64,000 nt of DNA from CBDFLT01 sp965249225 (GTDB taxonomy: Bacteria > Chloroflexota > Dehalococcoidia > Lucifugimonadales > G963668185). A program made the translations under genes and the position numbers. The notes under the pieces are model-generated. The model was not told the DNA's origin. It did not search any database and saw nothing but the letters and a program-made list of their open reading frames with translations. The DNA is taken from the NCBI GenBank assembly GCA_965249225.1, contig CBDFLT010000007.1, positions 186,001 to 250,000 of the forward strand, read 5' to 3'. Position 1 is the first letter of the stretch, and every line of letters begins with the position of its first letter. Below, one piece after another: positions 49,285 to 59,785 of this stretch.

Positions 49285-50781
49285 TTACACTCGTTTCCAG
49301 CGGAGATCGGGCTGGCGTGCCGCGCGTGCCTCGTCCAACCTGGTGTTGGGTGTGTCGTGTGGTGCCTCGTGAAGCAGTTCGGGACTTTCTCTGGCCTCCT
49401 CCGCGATCCTCTTCATCACGGCAATGAAGCCGTCCAGCGTCTCCTTCGACTCGGTCTCCGTGGGCTCGATCATTAGCGCCTCGGCCACGATTAGCGGGAA
49501 GTACATGGTGGGAGGGTGGATGCCGTAGTCGATGAGTCGCTTTGCCACATCCAGCGCGCTTACGCCGTGGCCTCGCTGTAGGTTCTTCGCCGAGAAGACC
49601 ACCTCGTGCATGCAGACCCGGTCGTAGGGCAGGTCGTAATAGCCCTTTAGCTGACTCAGGATGTAGTTGGCGTTGATTACCGCGTCCTCGCTGATCTGCG
49701 AGATGCCCTTATCGCCTAGAAGGCTTATGTACGTGTAGGCGCGCACCAGAACCCCGAAATTGCCCTGGTAGGCGCCCAATCTGCCGATAGTCTTAGGAGG
49801 TGCTTCGAGGTTGTAATGTTCCCGGCCATCCTCTGACTGCCGCTGCACCACTACGGGGGTGGGGAGGAACGGCTTCAACCTATCTGCCACCATAACCGGC
49901 CCCGCCCCGGGCCCTCCTCCGCCGTGGGGGGTGCTGAAGGTCTTGTGCAGGTTAGAGTGCACCACGTCGAATCCCAGGTCCCCCAGCTTGACGCGGCCGA
50001 GCAGCGCGTTCAAGTTGGCCCCGTCGCCGTACACGATGCCGCCAGCCTCTCGCACGATGCGGCACACCTCCAGGATGTTGGTATCGAACAGACCCAAGGT
50101 GCTGGGGAGGGTCAGCATTATCCCCGCCAGGTCGCGGTCGGCCGCCTCTCTGAGCGCGTCCAAGTCCGCGTTGCCCTGGGCGTCGGATGGAAGCGTAACT
50201 ACCTCGAACCCAGCCATGTCGGCGGACGCCGGGTTAGTCCCATGAGCGCTGTCAGGGATCAGAACGTTCTTTCGGTGGGAGTCTCCGTTGGCCAGGTGAA
50301 AGGCCCTGACCATCAGCATCCCTGTCAGCTCTCCGGCCGCCCCCGCCATCGGAGCCAGGCTGGTCGCGGCCATTCCAGTTATCTCCGCCAGGTAGTCCTG
50401 CAACTGGAACATGAGCTTGAGAGCGCCCTGTACCGTGGACGCCGGCTGGAGGGGGTGTATCTGGGACATCCCTGGTACGCTGGCCATCTCGTCGTGCAGC
50501 TTGGGATTGTACTTCATGGTACAGCTGCCCAGCGGGTAGTAGTTGGTATCTATTGAGAAGTTGAGCTGGCTGAGCTGTGAGAAGTATCTGACCAGCTCCC
50601 CTTCGGTCACCTCCACAAAGTCGAACTCGTGACGCAAAAGCTCCGCCGGCGGCAATACGTGCTTCGGCACATCCAGTGGAGGCAGTGTGGTTCCTATGCG
50701 CCCAGGCACACTGCGGTCCATGAGTAGCCTGCGACGACCGTCGTCGATCTCAATCTGTGTGGTTGTCATGACGCTCGTCAC
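49285..50781 (-). CDS. gcvPB: Glycine dehydrogenase (decarboxylating) subunit 2
   Basis: PLP-bearing half of the split glycine decarboxylase, 498 residues. PLP lysine in HKTFSTPHGGGGPGAGP; Asp/Gly pocket DGANLNALLG; SAHGTNPASADMAG and LGSCTMKYNPKLHDE are strong markers. The C-terminus is slightly extended. It overlaps gcvPA by four bp and is the last gene of the gcv operon. Confidence 0.96.
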   Translation of the reverse strand: MTSVMTTTQIEIDDGRRRLLMDRSVPGRIGTTLPPLDVPKHVLPPAELLRHEFDFVEVTEGELVRYFSQLSQLNFSIDTNYYPLGSCTMKYNPKLHDEMASVPGMSQIHPLQPASTVQGALKLMFQLQDYLAEITGMAATSLAPMAGAAGELTGMLMVRAFHLANGDSHRKNVLIPDSAHGTNPASADMAGFEVVTLPSDAQGNADLDALREAADRDLAGIMLTLPSTLGLFDTNILEVCRIVREAGGIVYGDGANLNALLGRVKLGDLGFDVVHSNLHKTFSTPHGGGGPGAGPVMVADRLKPFLPTPVVVQRQSEDGREHYNLEAPPKTIGRLGAYQGNFGVLVRAYTYISLLGDKGISQISEDAVINANYILSQLKGYYDLPYDRVCMHEVVFSAKNLQRGHGVSALDVAKRLIDYGIHPPTMYFPLIVAEALMIEPTETESKETLDGFIAVMKRIAEEARESPELLHEAPHDTPNTRLDEARAARQPDLRWKRV

Positions 50782-52109
50782 GCCGCCTCACCTATCTCGC
50801 GCATGGCCACGGCCAGGGCGTCGATCTCCTCGCGCGTATTTACTTCCGTGAAGCAGAGAAGGGTACCGTCCTGGATCGAGGAGCTTACGTCCAGCCCGCC
50901 GATGATCCGGTAGTCCAAGAGCATCTCGTTGAGCTCAGTGGGGGGCAGGGGACACTTAACTACGAACTCTCGGAAGAAGGTGCCTTCGATGGGAAGAGAG
51001 AACCCGGGGATTTTTGAGATGAGGTCCGCTGCGTAGTGGGCCTTGTGGTAGCAGAGCTCGGCTACTTGCCTGGTCCCCTGTTTGCCCAAGGCCGCCATGT
51101 AGGCTGTGGTATTAAGGGCGATGAGAGCGACGCTGGTGCAGATATTCGACGTGGCCCTCTCGCGGCGGATGTGCTGCTCCCTGGCCTGGAGCGTTAACAC
51201 ATACCCCGTGCGCCCTCTGGTATCGACGGTCTTGCCTACGATGCGGCCCGGCATCTGGCGTAAGAAGCGCTCCTTGCAAGCGAAGATGCCGACGTAAGGC
51301 CCGCCGTATGAGGGCGGGACGCCTATGGCTTGCCCCTCGGCGGCCACGATGTCGGCGTCGTACTCACCTGGTGGTTTGAACATACCCAGAGACGTGAGGT
51401 CTGAGTACACGACCAGCATGGCACCATGCGCATGTGCTCTCTCGGACAGGTCCGCTAGGTCCTCCATGTAGCCGAAGAAGTTGGGCTGCTGCACTATGAG
51501 GCAAGCGGTGCCTTCGGTGATGGCGACGTTTTCTCTGGGCACATCTAAAATGTCGAGCCCCGGGGCCTGGGCGTAGGCACGAATCACCTCTTTGTAGGCG
51601 GGGGATACCGAATCCAGGACCGCGATACGGTCGGCTTTTGTGAGGCGCGCCGCCATAAGGGATGCCTCGGCCAGCGAGCTGCTGCCGTCGTACATCCCGG
51701 CGTTTGCAGCCTCCATTCCCGTCAGCAGGCAGACCAGCGACTGGAACTCGTAGGTGGCCTGCAGCGTACCCTGGGAAATCTCGGGTTGATACGGGGTGTA
51801 AGAGGTCATGAATTCGCCGCGGCCGGCTATCTGGCGCACCACGGCGGGAATGTGGTGACGGTAGACGCCGGCTCCCAAAAAGCAGGCGTACTCCCCTGGC
51901 ACCATATTCTGCCTCGCCATGGCCTCGATGTCGTTTCGAAGCTCGAACTCGGAGCGAGGCGCCGGCAGGTTGAGGGGTGGGTCACGGTATTCGGCGGGAA
52001 GGGCATCGAAAAGCTCCGCCACCGAGTCCACGCCGATGGCATCCAGCATCGCGCGCCGGTCTCGATCGGTGTTGGGGACGTATGGAGATACGAAATCGCG
52101 GGTTGTCAT
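50778..52109 (-). CDS. gcvPA: Glycine dehydrogenase (decarboxylating) subunit 1
   Basis: Partner half of the split P-protein, 443 residues, no catalytic Lys of its own. Signatures are FLGAGVYRHHIPAVVRQI, TSYTPYQPEISQGTLQAT, EFQSLVCLLTGMEAANAGMY and RATSNICTSVALIAL. Heterodimer with gcvPB forms the active P-protein. Confidence 0.96.
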   Translation of the reverse strand: MTTRDFVSPYVPNTDRDRRAMLDAIGVDSVAELFDALPAEYRDPPLNLPAPRSEFELRNDIEAMARQNMVPGEYACFLGAGVYRHHIPAVVRQIAGRGEFMTSYTPYQPEISQGTLQATYEFQSLVCLLTGMEAANAGMYDGSSSLAEASLMAARLTKADRIAVLDSVSPAYKEVIRAYAQAPGLDILDVPRENVAITEGTACLIVQQPNFFGYMEDLADLSERAHAHGAMLVVYSDLTSLGMFKPPGEYDADIVAAEGQAIGVPPSYGGPYVGIFACKERFLRQMPGRIVGKTVDTRGRTGYVLTLQAREQHIRRERATSNICTSVALIALNTTAYMAALGKQGTRQVAELCYHKAHYAADLISKIPGFSLPIEGTFFREFVVKCPLPPTELNEMLLDYRIIGGLDVSSSIQDGTLLCFTEVNTREEIDALAVAMREIGEAA

Positions 52110-52122
52110 CGACCGGCTCCCT

Positions 52123-52512
52123 CTAGTGCTCTTGGGAAGATAGGAAGCTGTCGTACTCCGCGGCCGTCATCAGGCTGTCGAGATCCGACATGTTGCTGAC
52201 CGTCATTTTGAGGAGCCATCCTGACTCATACGGGCCATCGTTAACCATTTCAGGCTTTTCGATCGCCTGCTCGTTGCGCTCCAGGACGCGCCCGCTGATG
52301 GGTGAGTAGATATCGGAGACCGCCTTGACCGACTCAACCTCACCCAGCTTCTCAGATTGGGTCAGCTCAGCCTCCACGTCGGGAAGGTCCAAAAACACCA
52401 CGTCTCCAAGGCTTTCGGTAGCGTACTCCGTGATGCCGATTATGGCTACACCTTCCGATTCTATCCTCACCCACTCGTGTTCCTTTGAGTATTTCAGATC
52501 GGCTGGGTTCAT
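52123..52512 (-). CDS. gcvH: Glycine cleavage system H protein
   Basis: 129-residue lipoyl carrier. Lys63 in GEVESVKAVSDIYSPISG is the lipoylation site. KYSKEHEWVRIE and GITEYATESLGDVVFLDLP are conserved. Overlaps gcvT by four bp and is 13 bp from gcvPA, all on one transcript. Confidence 0.97.
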   Translation of the reverse strand: MNPADLKYSKEHEWVRIESEGVAIIGITEYATESLGDVVFLDLPDVEAELTQSEKLGEVESVKAVSDIYSPISGRVLERNEQAIEKPEMVNDGPYESGWLLKMTVSNMSDLDSLMTAAEYDSFLSSQEH

Positions 52513-53630
52513 GCGCTTTTTCTCCTCGAGTAGAAGGGGAGGGTGGTCACCTCGGCGTCCACGGGGCGGCCTCTGATGTCCACCTGGAACTTGGAGCCTG
52601 ACGCCGTGTAGCCGGGGGGAACATAGCCCAAACCTATGTTCCTGTCAAGGGTGGGCGAATAACCGCCGCTGGTTACGTGGCCTAGCTCTTTGGAGCCGTC
52701 GGTCAGTGGATGACCGTGCCTGGCAACGCCGCGGCCGATCATATTGAACCCCACCAACCGTCGCTCCGGTCCCGCCTCGCGTACGCGGCGGAGGACCTCG
52801 CCCGCGACGTAACCTTCGCGGTCCGGGTCCACGAATCTGTCGAGCCCGGCCTCGTAGGGGTTGATCGAGGCGTCCATATCGTTACCGTGGAGCAACAGCC
52901 CTGCCTCCAATCTCAAGACATCCCTTGCTCCCAGTCCGCAAGGTTCCGCTCCCTTCTCAGATAACACGCCCCAAATCTCGGCGGCCTTTTCCTGGGGGAA
53001 GATCAGCTCGAACCCGTCCTCGCCGGTGTAGCCTGTGTGCGCCACAAAGGCGTCTGTGCCCGCAACCTGCGTATCGACGGTGGCGAAAAACCTGAGAGAC
53101 TCCAGCGGCGCGGGAGTGAGGTCATCCAGAATCGATAAGGCCTTTGGGCCCTGAAGCGCCACCATGGAGTACTGGGACGTTATCTCCTCTATGCGGACGT
53201 CGGGGGTTTTCGGGGCCCATCTGGATAGCCATTCCAGGGCCGCGGGCGTATTGGCGGCGTTGGGCACCAGAAGGAAGCTCTCCTCCCCACACCGGTAAAC
53301 GATGCAGTCATCGATGATCCCGCCTTGCTCGTTGCAGATCACCCCGTATCGCGCTCGCGCCACCTTCATCTGGCTGACGGCCGTGCTGAAGATGCGGTCG
53401 AGGAAGCCAGGGGCGCCGGGTCCCCGGATGTCCACACGGCCCATGTGGGACACGTCGAAAATGCCCGCCCTCGACCGAACAGACCTGGCCTCATCGAGGA
53501 TGCTGGCGTACTGGATAGGCATGTCCCATCCGCCGAAAGGCATCATGCGAGCGTCCAATGATAGGTGGACGTGGTGCAGGGCGGTGTGTTTTAGATTTCC
53601 TGGGCTCGTCATGTGTTTCTCGCTGCTCAT
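52509..53630 (-). CDS. gcvT: Aminomethyltransferase (glycine cleavage T protein)
   Basis: Transfers the aminomethyl carbon to tetrahydrofolate. From the ATG at 53628-53630 it is 373 residues; ATG 53612 is an alternative and the frame is open to 53705. SLDARMMPFGGWDMPIQYAS, GIFDVSHMGRVDIRG and TGYTGEDGFELI are family signatures with the catalytic Asp in DVSHMGR. C-terminal beta barrel is present. No glycine riboswitch is visible upstream. Confidence 0.95.
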   Translation of the reverse strand: MSSEKHMTSPGNLKHTALHHVHLSLDARMMPFGGWDMPIQYASILDEARSVRSRAGIFDVSHMGRVDIRGPGAPGFLDRIFSTAVSQMKVARARYGVICNEQGGIIDDCIVYRCGEESFLLVPNAANTPAALEWLSRWAPKTPDVRIEEITSQYSMVALQGPKALSILDDLTPAPLESLRFFATVDTQVAGTDAFVAHTGYTGEDGFELIFPQEKAAEIWGVLSEKGAEPCGLGARDVLRLEAGLLLHGNDMDASINPYEAGLDRFVDPDREGYVAGEVLRRVREAGPERRLVGFNMIGRGVARHGHPLTDGSKELGHVTSGGYSPTLDRNIGLGYVPPGYTASGSKFQVDIRGRPVDAEVTTLPFYSRRKSA

Positions 53631-53781
53631 GCGCCTACGGCGTCGCCCAGACGGCAACCACCAGACGGGGCTGAGGAGCCGCGCGCTGCGGTAACACCAC
53701 GCCAATCGTAATTGCCCGCTGTCGGACTGTCAACGATTCAATCCCTACTCTTGGGGCCTTTAGGTTGTCTGGGAGCCGTTT

Positions 53782-53817
53782 GGGTTCTTCGTTTGCTCGG
53801 GACAAACTCAGGATAGA
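53782..53817. repeat. Short palindromic dispersed repeat, copy 2
   Basis: GGTTCTTCGTTTG, a CTCGGGA loop and CAAACTCAGGATAGA repeat the layout of 1028-1064. The stem base changes (GTTCGC/GCGAAC to GTTTG/CAAAC) are compensatory, so pairing is kept. Confidence 0.5.
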
Positions 53818-53967
53818 GGGGAGACCGCATTGTCACTGTGAGCGAGGCCGAGAGTCTCTTCTCGCATGTTTATCGTACTAGTATTTGCAGGCTGCCTTCT
53901 CTCCGAGTGCGTCTCGGGAGCATCTAACTGGAGACAGCGTCTGTTGCAGACTACACAGGGTAGAATC

Positions 53968-53976
53968 TGATATAAT
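53968..53976 (+). promoter_or_regulatory. Extended -10 promoter upstream of ftsH
   Basis: TGA then a perfect TATAAT (53971-53976), about 185 bp before ftsH. A TTGCAG lies 21 bp upstream, too far for a good -35. Confidence 0.4.
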
Positions 53977-54161
53977 TTCATATGGTACTATTGACCTTCT
54001 TGGCGAGGAGGAGGAGGGAATCCTCGGCGAGTTAAAACTTTCGGATTGCCCCCATAAAAGGTCATGCGCGGGTTTGCCTGTCGCCTATGTCCTGTAGAGC
54101 CGAGCTTGAGGTGTCCGGGGTTCCTGCTTCGTCGTCTTAGAGGCCGAATGAGCGGTTGAGA

Positions 54162-55994
<1,833 letters not shown>

Positions 55995-56008
55995 CCTAAC
56001 CACCAGGG

Positions 56009-56875
56009 TCAGTTCCCAACTATCTCCTTGAACCGTGTGATCGCTTCAATGTGGTCCGTGGGCGAGGACAGTCCCGCCCCCAGGGTATTGATGTACGCAT
56101 GGGTGGCCCCCATCTCTCGCCATGCCTCGATGTCCTTGGCCACATCCTCCTCGTCCAAGCCCGCTATGGGGAGGTCTGCGTCGATCCCGATGTCCCTCGG
56201 ATCACGGCCTGCCTGGATGGCGTAGTTTCTTAGCTTATCGACCATCCCCCGGCTGTTGTCGTTGGGCCTTTCCGTGGGAAACCAGCCGTCCCCCAGCCGC
56301 GCCGTCCGCTCCAGGACGCGGTCGACGTCACCACCGAACCACACGGGGATGGGCCGCTGGACCGGCAGGGGGTTGAGTCCGGCATCGGTGATGTGGTGCC
56401 ACCGTCCGTTGTAAGTGACCAGCTCGTTGGTCCACAGGGCCCGCATCACCTCGATCTGCTCCTCGATGCGGCGCCCTCGGTTGTGGAAGTTCTCCCCCAG
56501 AGCCTCGAACTCGACGTCATTCCATCCGTTGGCCACGCCGAGCCTGAGCCGTCCGCCGCTGAGGACGTCGATTTCCGCAGCCTGTTTCGCCACCAGAACC
56601 GTCTGCCGCTGGGGCAAAATGACGATTCCTGTGACCAGCTCGATATCGGTCGTTATGCTCGCCAGATAGCCGAACAGCACGAATATCTCGTGGAACATGT
56701 CATTTTGGTCGTAGTAGCCGTCCCACCCGGGCCGGCTGGCGCTGTTGGCGCCCAGCACGTGGTCGAAGGCCAGAAGGTGGGAGTAACCTAGCGATTCGGC
56801 GGCCTGCACGTAGTCTCTAATGGCCACCGGGTCCGGACCTATCTCCATTTGCGGAAAGACAACGCCTATCTGCAT
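56009..56875 (-). CDS. LLM-class flavin-dependent oxidoreductase, copy 1
   Basis: Luciferase-like monooxygenase-fold enzyme using FMN or F420, 288 residues. Signatures are MQIGVVFPQMEIGPDPVAI, HLLAFDHVLGANSASRPGWDG, LVTGIVILPQRQTVLVAKQA and VLSGGRLRLGVANGWNDVE. A highly similar gene lies directly upstream on the same strand (56924-57790), so this is a tandem duplicate. Substrate unknown. Confidence 0.88.
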   Translation of the reverse strand: MQIGVVFPQMEIGPDPVAIRDYVQAAESLGYSHLLAFDHVLGANSASRPGWDGYYDQNDMFHEIFVLFGYLASITTDIELVTGIVILPQRQTVLVAKQAAEIDVLSGGRLRLGVANGWNDVEFEALGENFHNRGRRIEEQIEVMRALWTNELVTYNGRWHHITDAGLNPLPVQRPIPVWFGGDVDRVLERTARLGDGWFPTERPNDNSRGMVDKLRNYAIQAGRDPRDIGIDADLPIAGLDEEDVAKDIEAWREMGATHAYINTLGAGLSSPTDHIEAITRFKEIVGN

Positions 56876-56923
56876 TCTGCCATCCTTTCGGGAAGCTCTC
56901 CGGGCCGTCGGATCAGCGGTGTG

Positions 56924-57790
56924 TCAGCTACCGGCTACGTCCTTAAACCGTGTGATCGCGTCGATGTGATCTGTGGGGGTGGACAGTCCGGCACCCATGG
57001 TGTTGACGGACACGTGGGTGGTCCCCATCTCTCTCCAGGCCTCAATATCCCTGGCCCATTCTTCTTCGCTTCGATCCGCTATCATTATCCCGCCATCGAT
57101 GCCTAGACTGGCGAGGTCTCGTCCGGCCTGCTGGGCGTAATACCGCAGCTTCTCGACGATCTGCCTCGCATCTTCTCCGGGGTAGTCCGTTCCGAGCCAG
57201 CCGTCGCCGAGTCGGACCGTTCTCTCCAGCGCTCGGTCCAGAAACCCGCCCAGCCAGACTGGAATTGGGCGCTGGACCGGCAGGGGGTTGAGTCCGGCGT
57301 CGGTAATCTTGTGCCACCGCCCTTCGTACGTGACCAGCTCGTTGGTCCACAGGGCCCGCATCACCTCGATCTGCTCCTCAGACCTGCGTCCTCGGTTATG
57401 GAAGTCCTGGCCTAGGGCCTCATACTCGATGTCGTTCCATCCGGTGCCCACGCCCAGCCTTAAGCGCCCGCCGCTGAGCACGTCTACCTCCGCCGCCTGT
57501 TTCGCCACCAGCGCCGTCTGCCTCTGGGATACGATGAGGATGCCCAAGACCAGCTCGAGCTTGGTGGTTGCAGCCGCCAGGTAGCCAAACAGCACCAAGG
57601 GCTCGTGGAACATGTGGGTATAGTTGTAGTCGCCGCTCCAGCCTGGCCGGCTGGCGGGGTTGGCGCCGATCACGTGGTCGTAGGTCTGTAAGTGGGAGTA
57701 GCCCAACGCCTCTGCGGCCTGCGCATAGTCTCTGATGGCGATGGGGTCTGTGCCTATTTCGGTTTGCGGGAAGATAACGCCGATTTGCAC
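56924..57790 (-). CDS. LLM-class flavin-dependent oxidoreductase, copy 2
   Basis: Tandem paralogue of the previous gene, also 288 residues, and nearly co-linear over its length: VIFPQTEIGTDPIAIRDYAQ, TYDHVIGANPASRPGWSGDY, VLSGGRLRLGVGTGWND and RRSEEQIEVMRALWTNELV. Differences cluster in the loops near the substrate pocket (for instance around residues 88-100 and 190-230), so the two may differ in substrate. SAR202-type Chloroflexota are known for expansion of such flavin monooxygenases. Confidence 0.88.
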   Translation of the reverse strand: MQIGVIFPQTEIGTDPIAIRDYAQAAEALGYSHLQTYDHVIGANPASRPGWSGDYNYTHMFHEPLVLFGYLAAATTKLELVLGILIVSQRQTALVAKQAAEVDVLSGGRLRLGVGTGWNDIEYEALGQDFHNRGRRSEEQIEVMRALWTNELVTYEGRWHKITDAGLNPLPVQRPIPVWLGGFLDRALERTVRLGDGWLGTDYPGEDARQIVEKLRYYAQQAGRDLASLGIDGGIMIADRSEEEWARDIEAWREMGTTHVSVNTMGAGLSTPTDHIDAITRFKDVAGS

Positions 57791-57872
57791 TCAGCTACTC
57801 CGTCAAGCAAGTGGCGGATCAAATACGTTCTCTCAGTAGGGTACTCAAGTTAAGGACAAGTTTATACCATAC

Positions 57873-59609
57873 CTAATAAGGCCGGTAGCGGTTGGCGATG
57901 GGCATGCGCCGGTCCCTGCCGAAGTTACGGGGCGTGATCTTGATCCCGGGCGGGGCCTGGCGGCGCTTGTACTCATTGCGGTCCACCATACCCGCGGCGC
58001 GTTTGACGACCTCCTCGTCAAATCCCATCGCCACGATCTCTTTGACGCTCTTGTCCTCCTCTACGTATGCCTTGAGTATGGGGTCGAGGACCTCGTAAGG
58101 CGGCAACGAGTCCTCATCCTTCTGGTCGGGCCTCAGCTCCGCGCTCGGCGCCTTCTCGATGACACTGCGGGGGATGACGGCCTTTGGGCCCAATGAGTTC
58201 CGGTACTCCGCCAGCTCGTAGACCATCGTCTTCGGCACGTCCTTGATGACCGCGAATCCGCCGGACATGTCTCCATACAGCGTGGCGTATCCGGTTGCCA
58301 TCTCGCTCTTATTGCCCGTGGCGAGCACCAGCCAGCCGAACTTGTTGGATACGGCCATGATCAGGTTTCCTCGAATACGCGACTGGATATTCTCCTCCGC
58401 GACCCCGGACTCGGTGCCCTCGAACTGAGAGGAGAGGCTGTCGAGGTAAGCGGAAAAGGCGTCCTCGATGGGGACCGTCCAAAGCTCCATGCCCAGGTTG
58501 TCCGCCACTTCCCTGGCGTCCAGAAGGCTGCCCTCGGAGGAGAACCGGGACGGCATGGCGATGCCCAGGACGTTTTGTCCACCGAGTGCATCGGCGGCCA
58601 CGGCCGCGACGAGGCTGGAGTCGATGCCGCCCGAAAGGGCGAGGATCACCTTGTCGAAGCCGCTCTTGCCCACGTAGTCGCGCGTTCCCACCACCAATGC
58701 TGTGTACACTTCGCCCGCGCCGCTGTAGATGCTCAACCGTCGCTTGGGGATTGGGGGCCTCTCGGAGTTTGAGGAGTAAGAGGAAACCGAGACTACCTTC
58801 GAATCGCCTATCTGTTGGGCGGCGATCGGTCTCTCCTTACGTCGCTGTGCCACCGGGGGTCTGGAGCGGGTGTCCCGCTCCACCTCCAGGTCCTCGACTA
58901 TCAGTTCTTCCTCGAACTGGCTTCCTTGGGCGACGACCTCTCCGGCGGGATTCAGGACCATGCTCCCCCCGTCGAACACCAGCTCGTCCTGACCGCCCAC
59001 CAGGTTGACGTATGCCACGAAGAGATCGTTTCCAGACGCGCGAGTCGCCAGCATTCTCTGCCGTTCGCCGCGTTTACCCGTATGATACGGCGAGCCGTTG
59101 ATGTTGGCGATGACCTCGGCGCCCGCCGCCCGCTGGACCACAGCCGGTCCAGTCGCGGACCAGATGTCCTCGCAGATGTTGACGCCGACAGGCGTGCCGT
59201 TCAGCACGAACACGGGGCACTCGGCGCCCGACGTGAAGTACCGCTCCTCGTCGAATACGCCGTAGTTCGGCAGGCGTATCTTGTGGTAAACGCCCACCAG
59301 TTCTCCATCGTACGCTACGGCCGCGGCGTTGTAGGTGTGTGAGTCGGCGTCGGCGAACCCCACGATCACCCCGATGCCTTTGGAAGCCTTGACGACTTCC
59401 TGCATCCGGTCCATGTTTTCGCGTAGGAACTGGGGCTTGAACAGGAGGTCTTCAGGCGGGTAGCCGGTGATGGCCAGCTCGGGGAAGGTAATGAGGTCGG
59501 CCTGGAGGGAACGTGCGTCGTCGATGTATTCCAGTATCTTCCTGGTGTTGCCCTCAAGGTCTCCGACGGTGACATTGAGCTGGGCCATCGCCAGTCTTAA
59601 GGTGCGCAT
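57873..59609 (-). CDS. nadE: Glutamine-dependent NAD+ synthetase
   Basis: Final step of NAD synthesis. From the ATG at 59607-59609 (MRTLRLAMAQLNVTVGDLEG) it is 578 residues; the frame is open to 59681. The nitrilase/glutaminase half has catalytic Glu (TFPELAITGYPPEDL), Lys (KIRLPNYGVFDEERYF) and Cys (GVNICEDIW). The synthetase half has the P-loop SGGIDSS and ATGNKSEMATGY. Confidence 0.96.
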   Translation of the reverse strand: MRTLRLAMAQLNVTVGDLEGNTRKILEYIDDARSLQADLITFPELAITGYPPEDLLFKPQFLRENMDRMQEVVKASKGIGVIVGFADADSHTYNAAAVAYDGELVGVYHKIRLPNYGVFDEERYFTSGAECPVFVLNGTPVGVNICEDIWSATGPAVVQRAAGAEVIANINGSPYHTGKRGERQRMLATRASGNDLFVAYVNLVGGQDELVFDGGSMVLNPAGEVVAQGSQFEEELIVEDLEVERDTRSRPPVAQRRKERPIAAQQIGDSKVVSVSSYSSNSERPPIPKRRLSIYSGAGEVYTALVVGTRDYVGKSGFDKVILALSGGIDSSLVAAVAADALGGQNVLGIAMPSRFSSEGSLLDAREVADNLGMELWTVPIEDAFSAYLDSLSSQFEGTESGVAEENIQSRIRGNLIMAVSNKFGWLVLATGNKSEMATGYATLYGDMSGGFAVIKDVPKTMVYELAEYRNSLGPKAVIPRSVIEKAPSAELRPDQKDEDSLPPYEVLDPILKAYVEEDKSVKEIVAMGFDEEVVKRAAGMVDRNEYKRRQAPPGIKITPRNFGRDRRMPIANRYRPY

Positions 59610-59645
59610 CGACACTGGGTTCCGCTCACCGAGTGGGTTGAGCCA

Positions 59646-59654
59646 AGTATAACA
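59646..59654 (-). promoter_or_regulatory. Extended -10 promoter of nadE
   Basis: Minus strand TG, one base, then TATACT (-10 at 59651-59646), 37 bp before the nadE ATG; no strong -35. Confidence 0.4.
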
Positions 59655-59785
59655 TAGGCGGCCTACCAGGGCCGTGGACACCTGGGTGGGAGGGATTTCA
59701 TTCGTCGCCGTGCTGGCCTTTCGGCCACACTAATACGCCGTCAGTCGTGAAGGGACCGCCTAGGCCGTCATCTGAGAGACAGGCT

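Larger units (their letters stand above)
53631..54161. other. Intergenic region between gcvT and ftsH
   Basis: About 530 bp with no gene that I can support. It contains the second copy of the palindromic repeat (53782-53817), an extended -10 for ftsH, and several short GC-rich palindromes. The divergent gcv promoter should also lie here, but I cannot place it. Confidence 0.5.

Noticed and set aside
53706..54161. Glycine riboswitch upstream of gcvT
   Set aside because: The region was read on both strands for tandem glycine aptamer cores, and none is recognisable.
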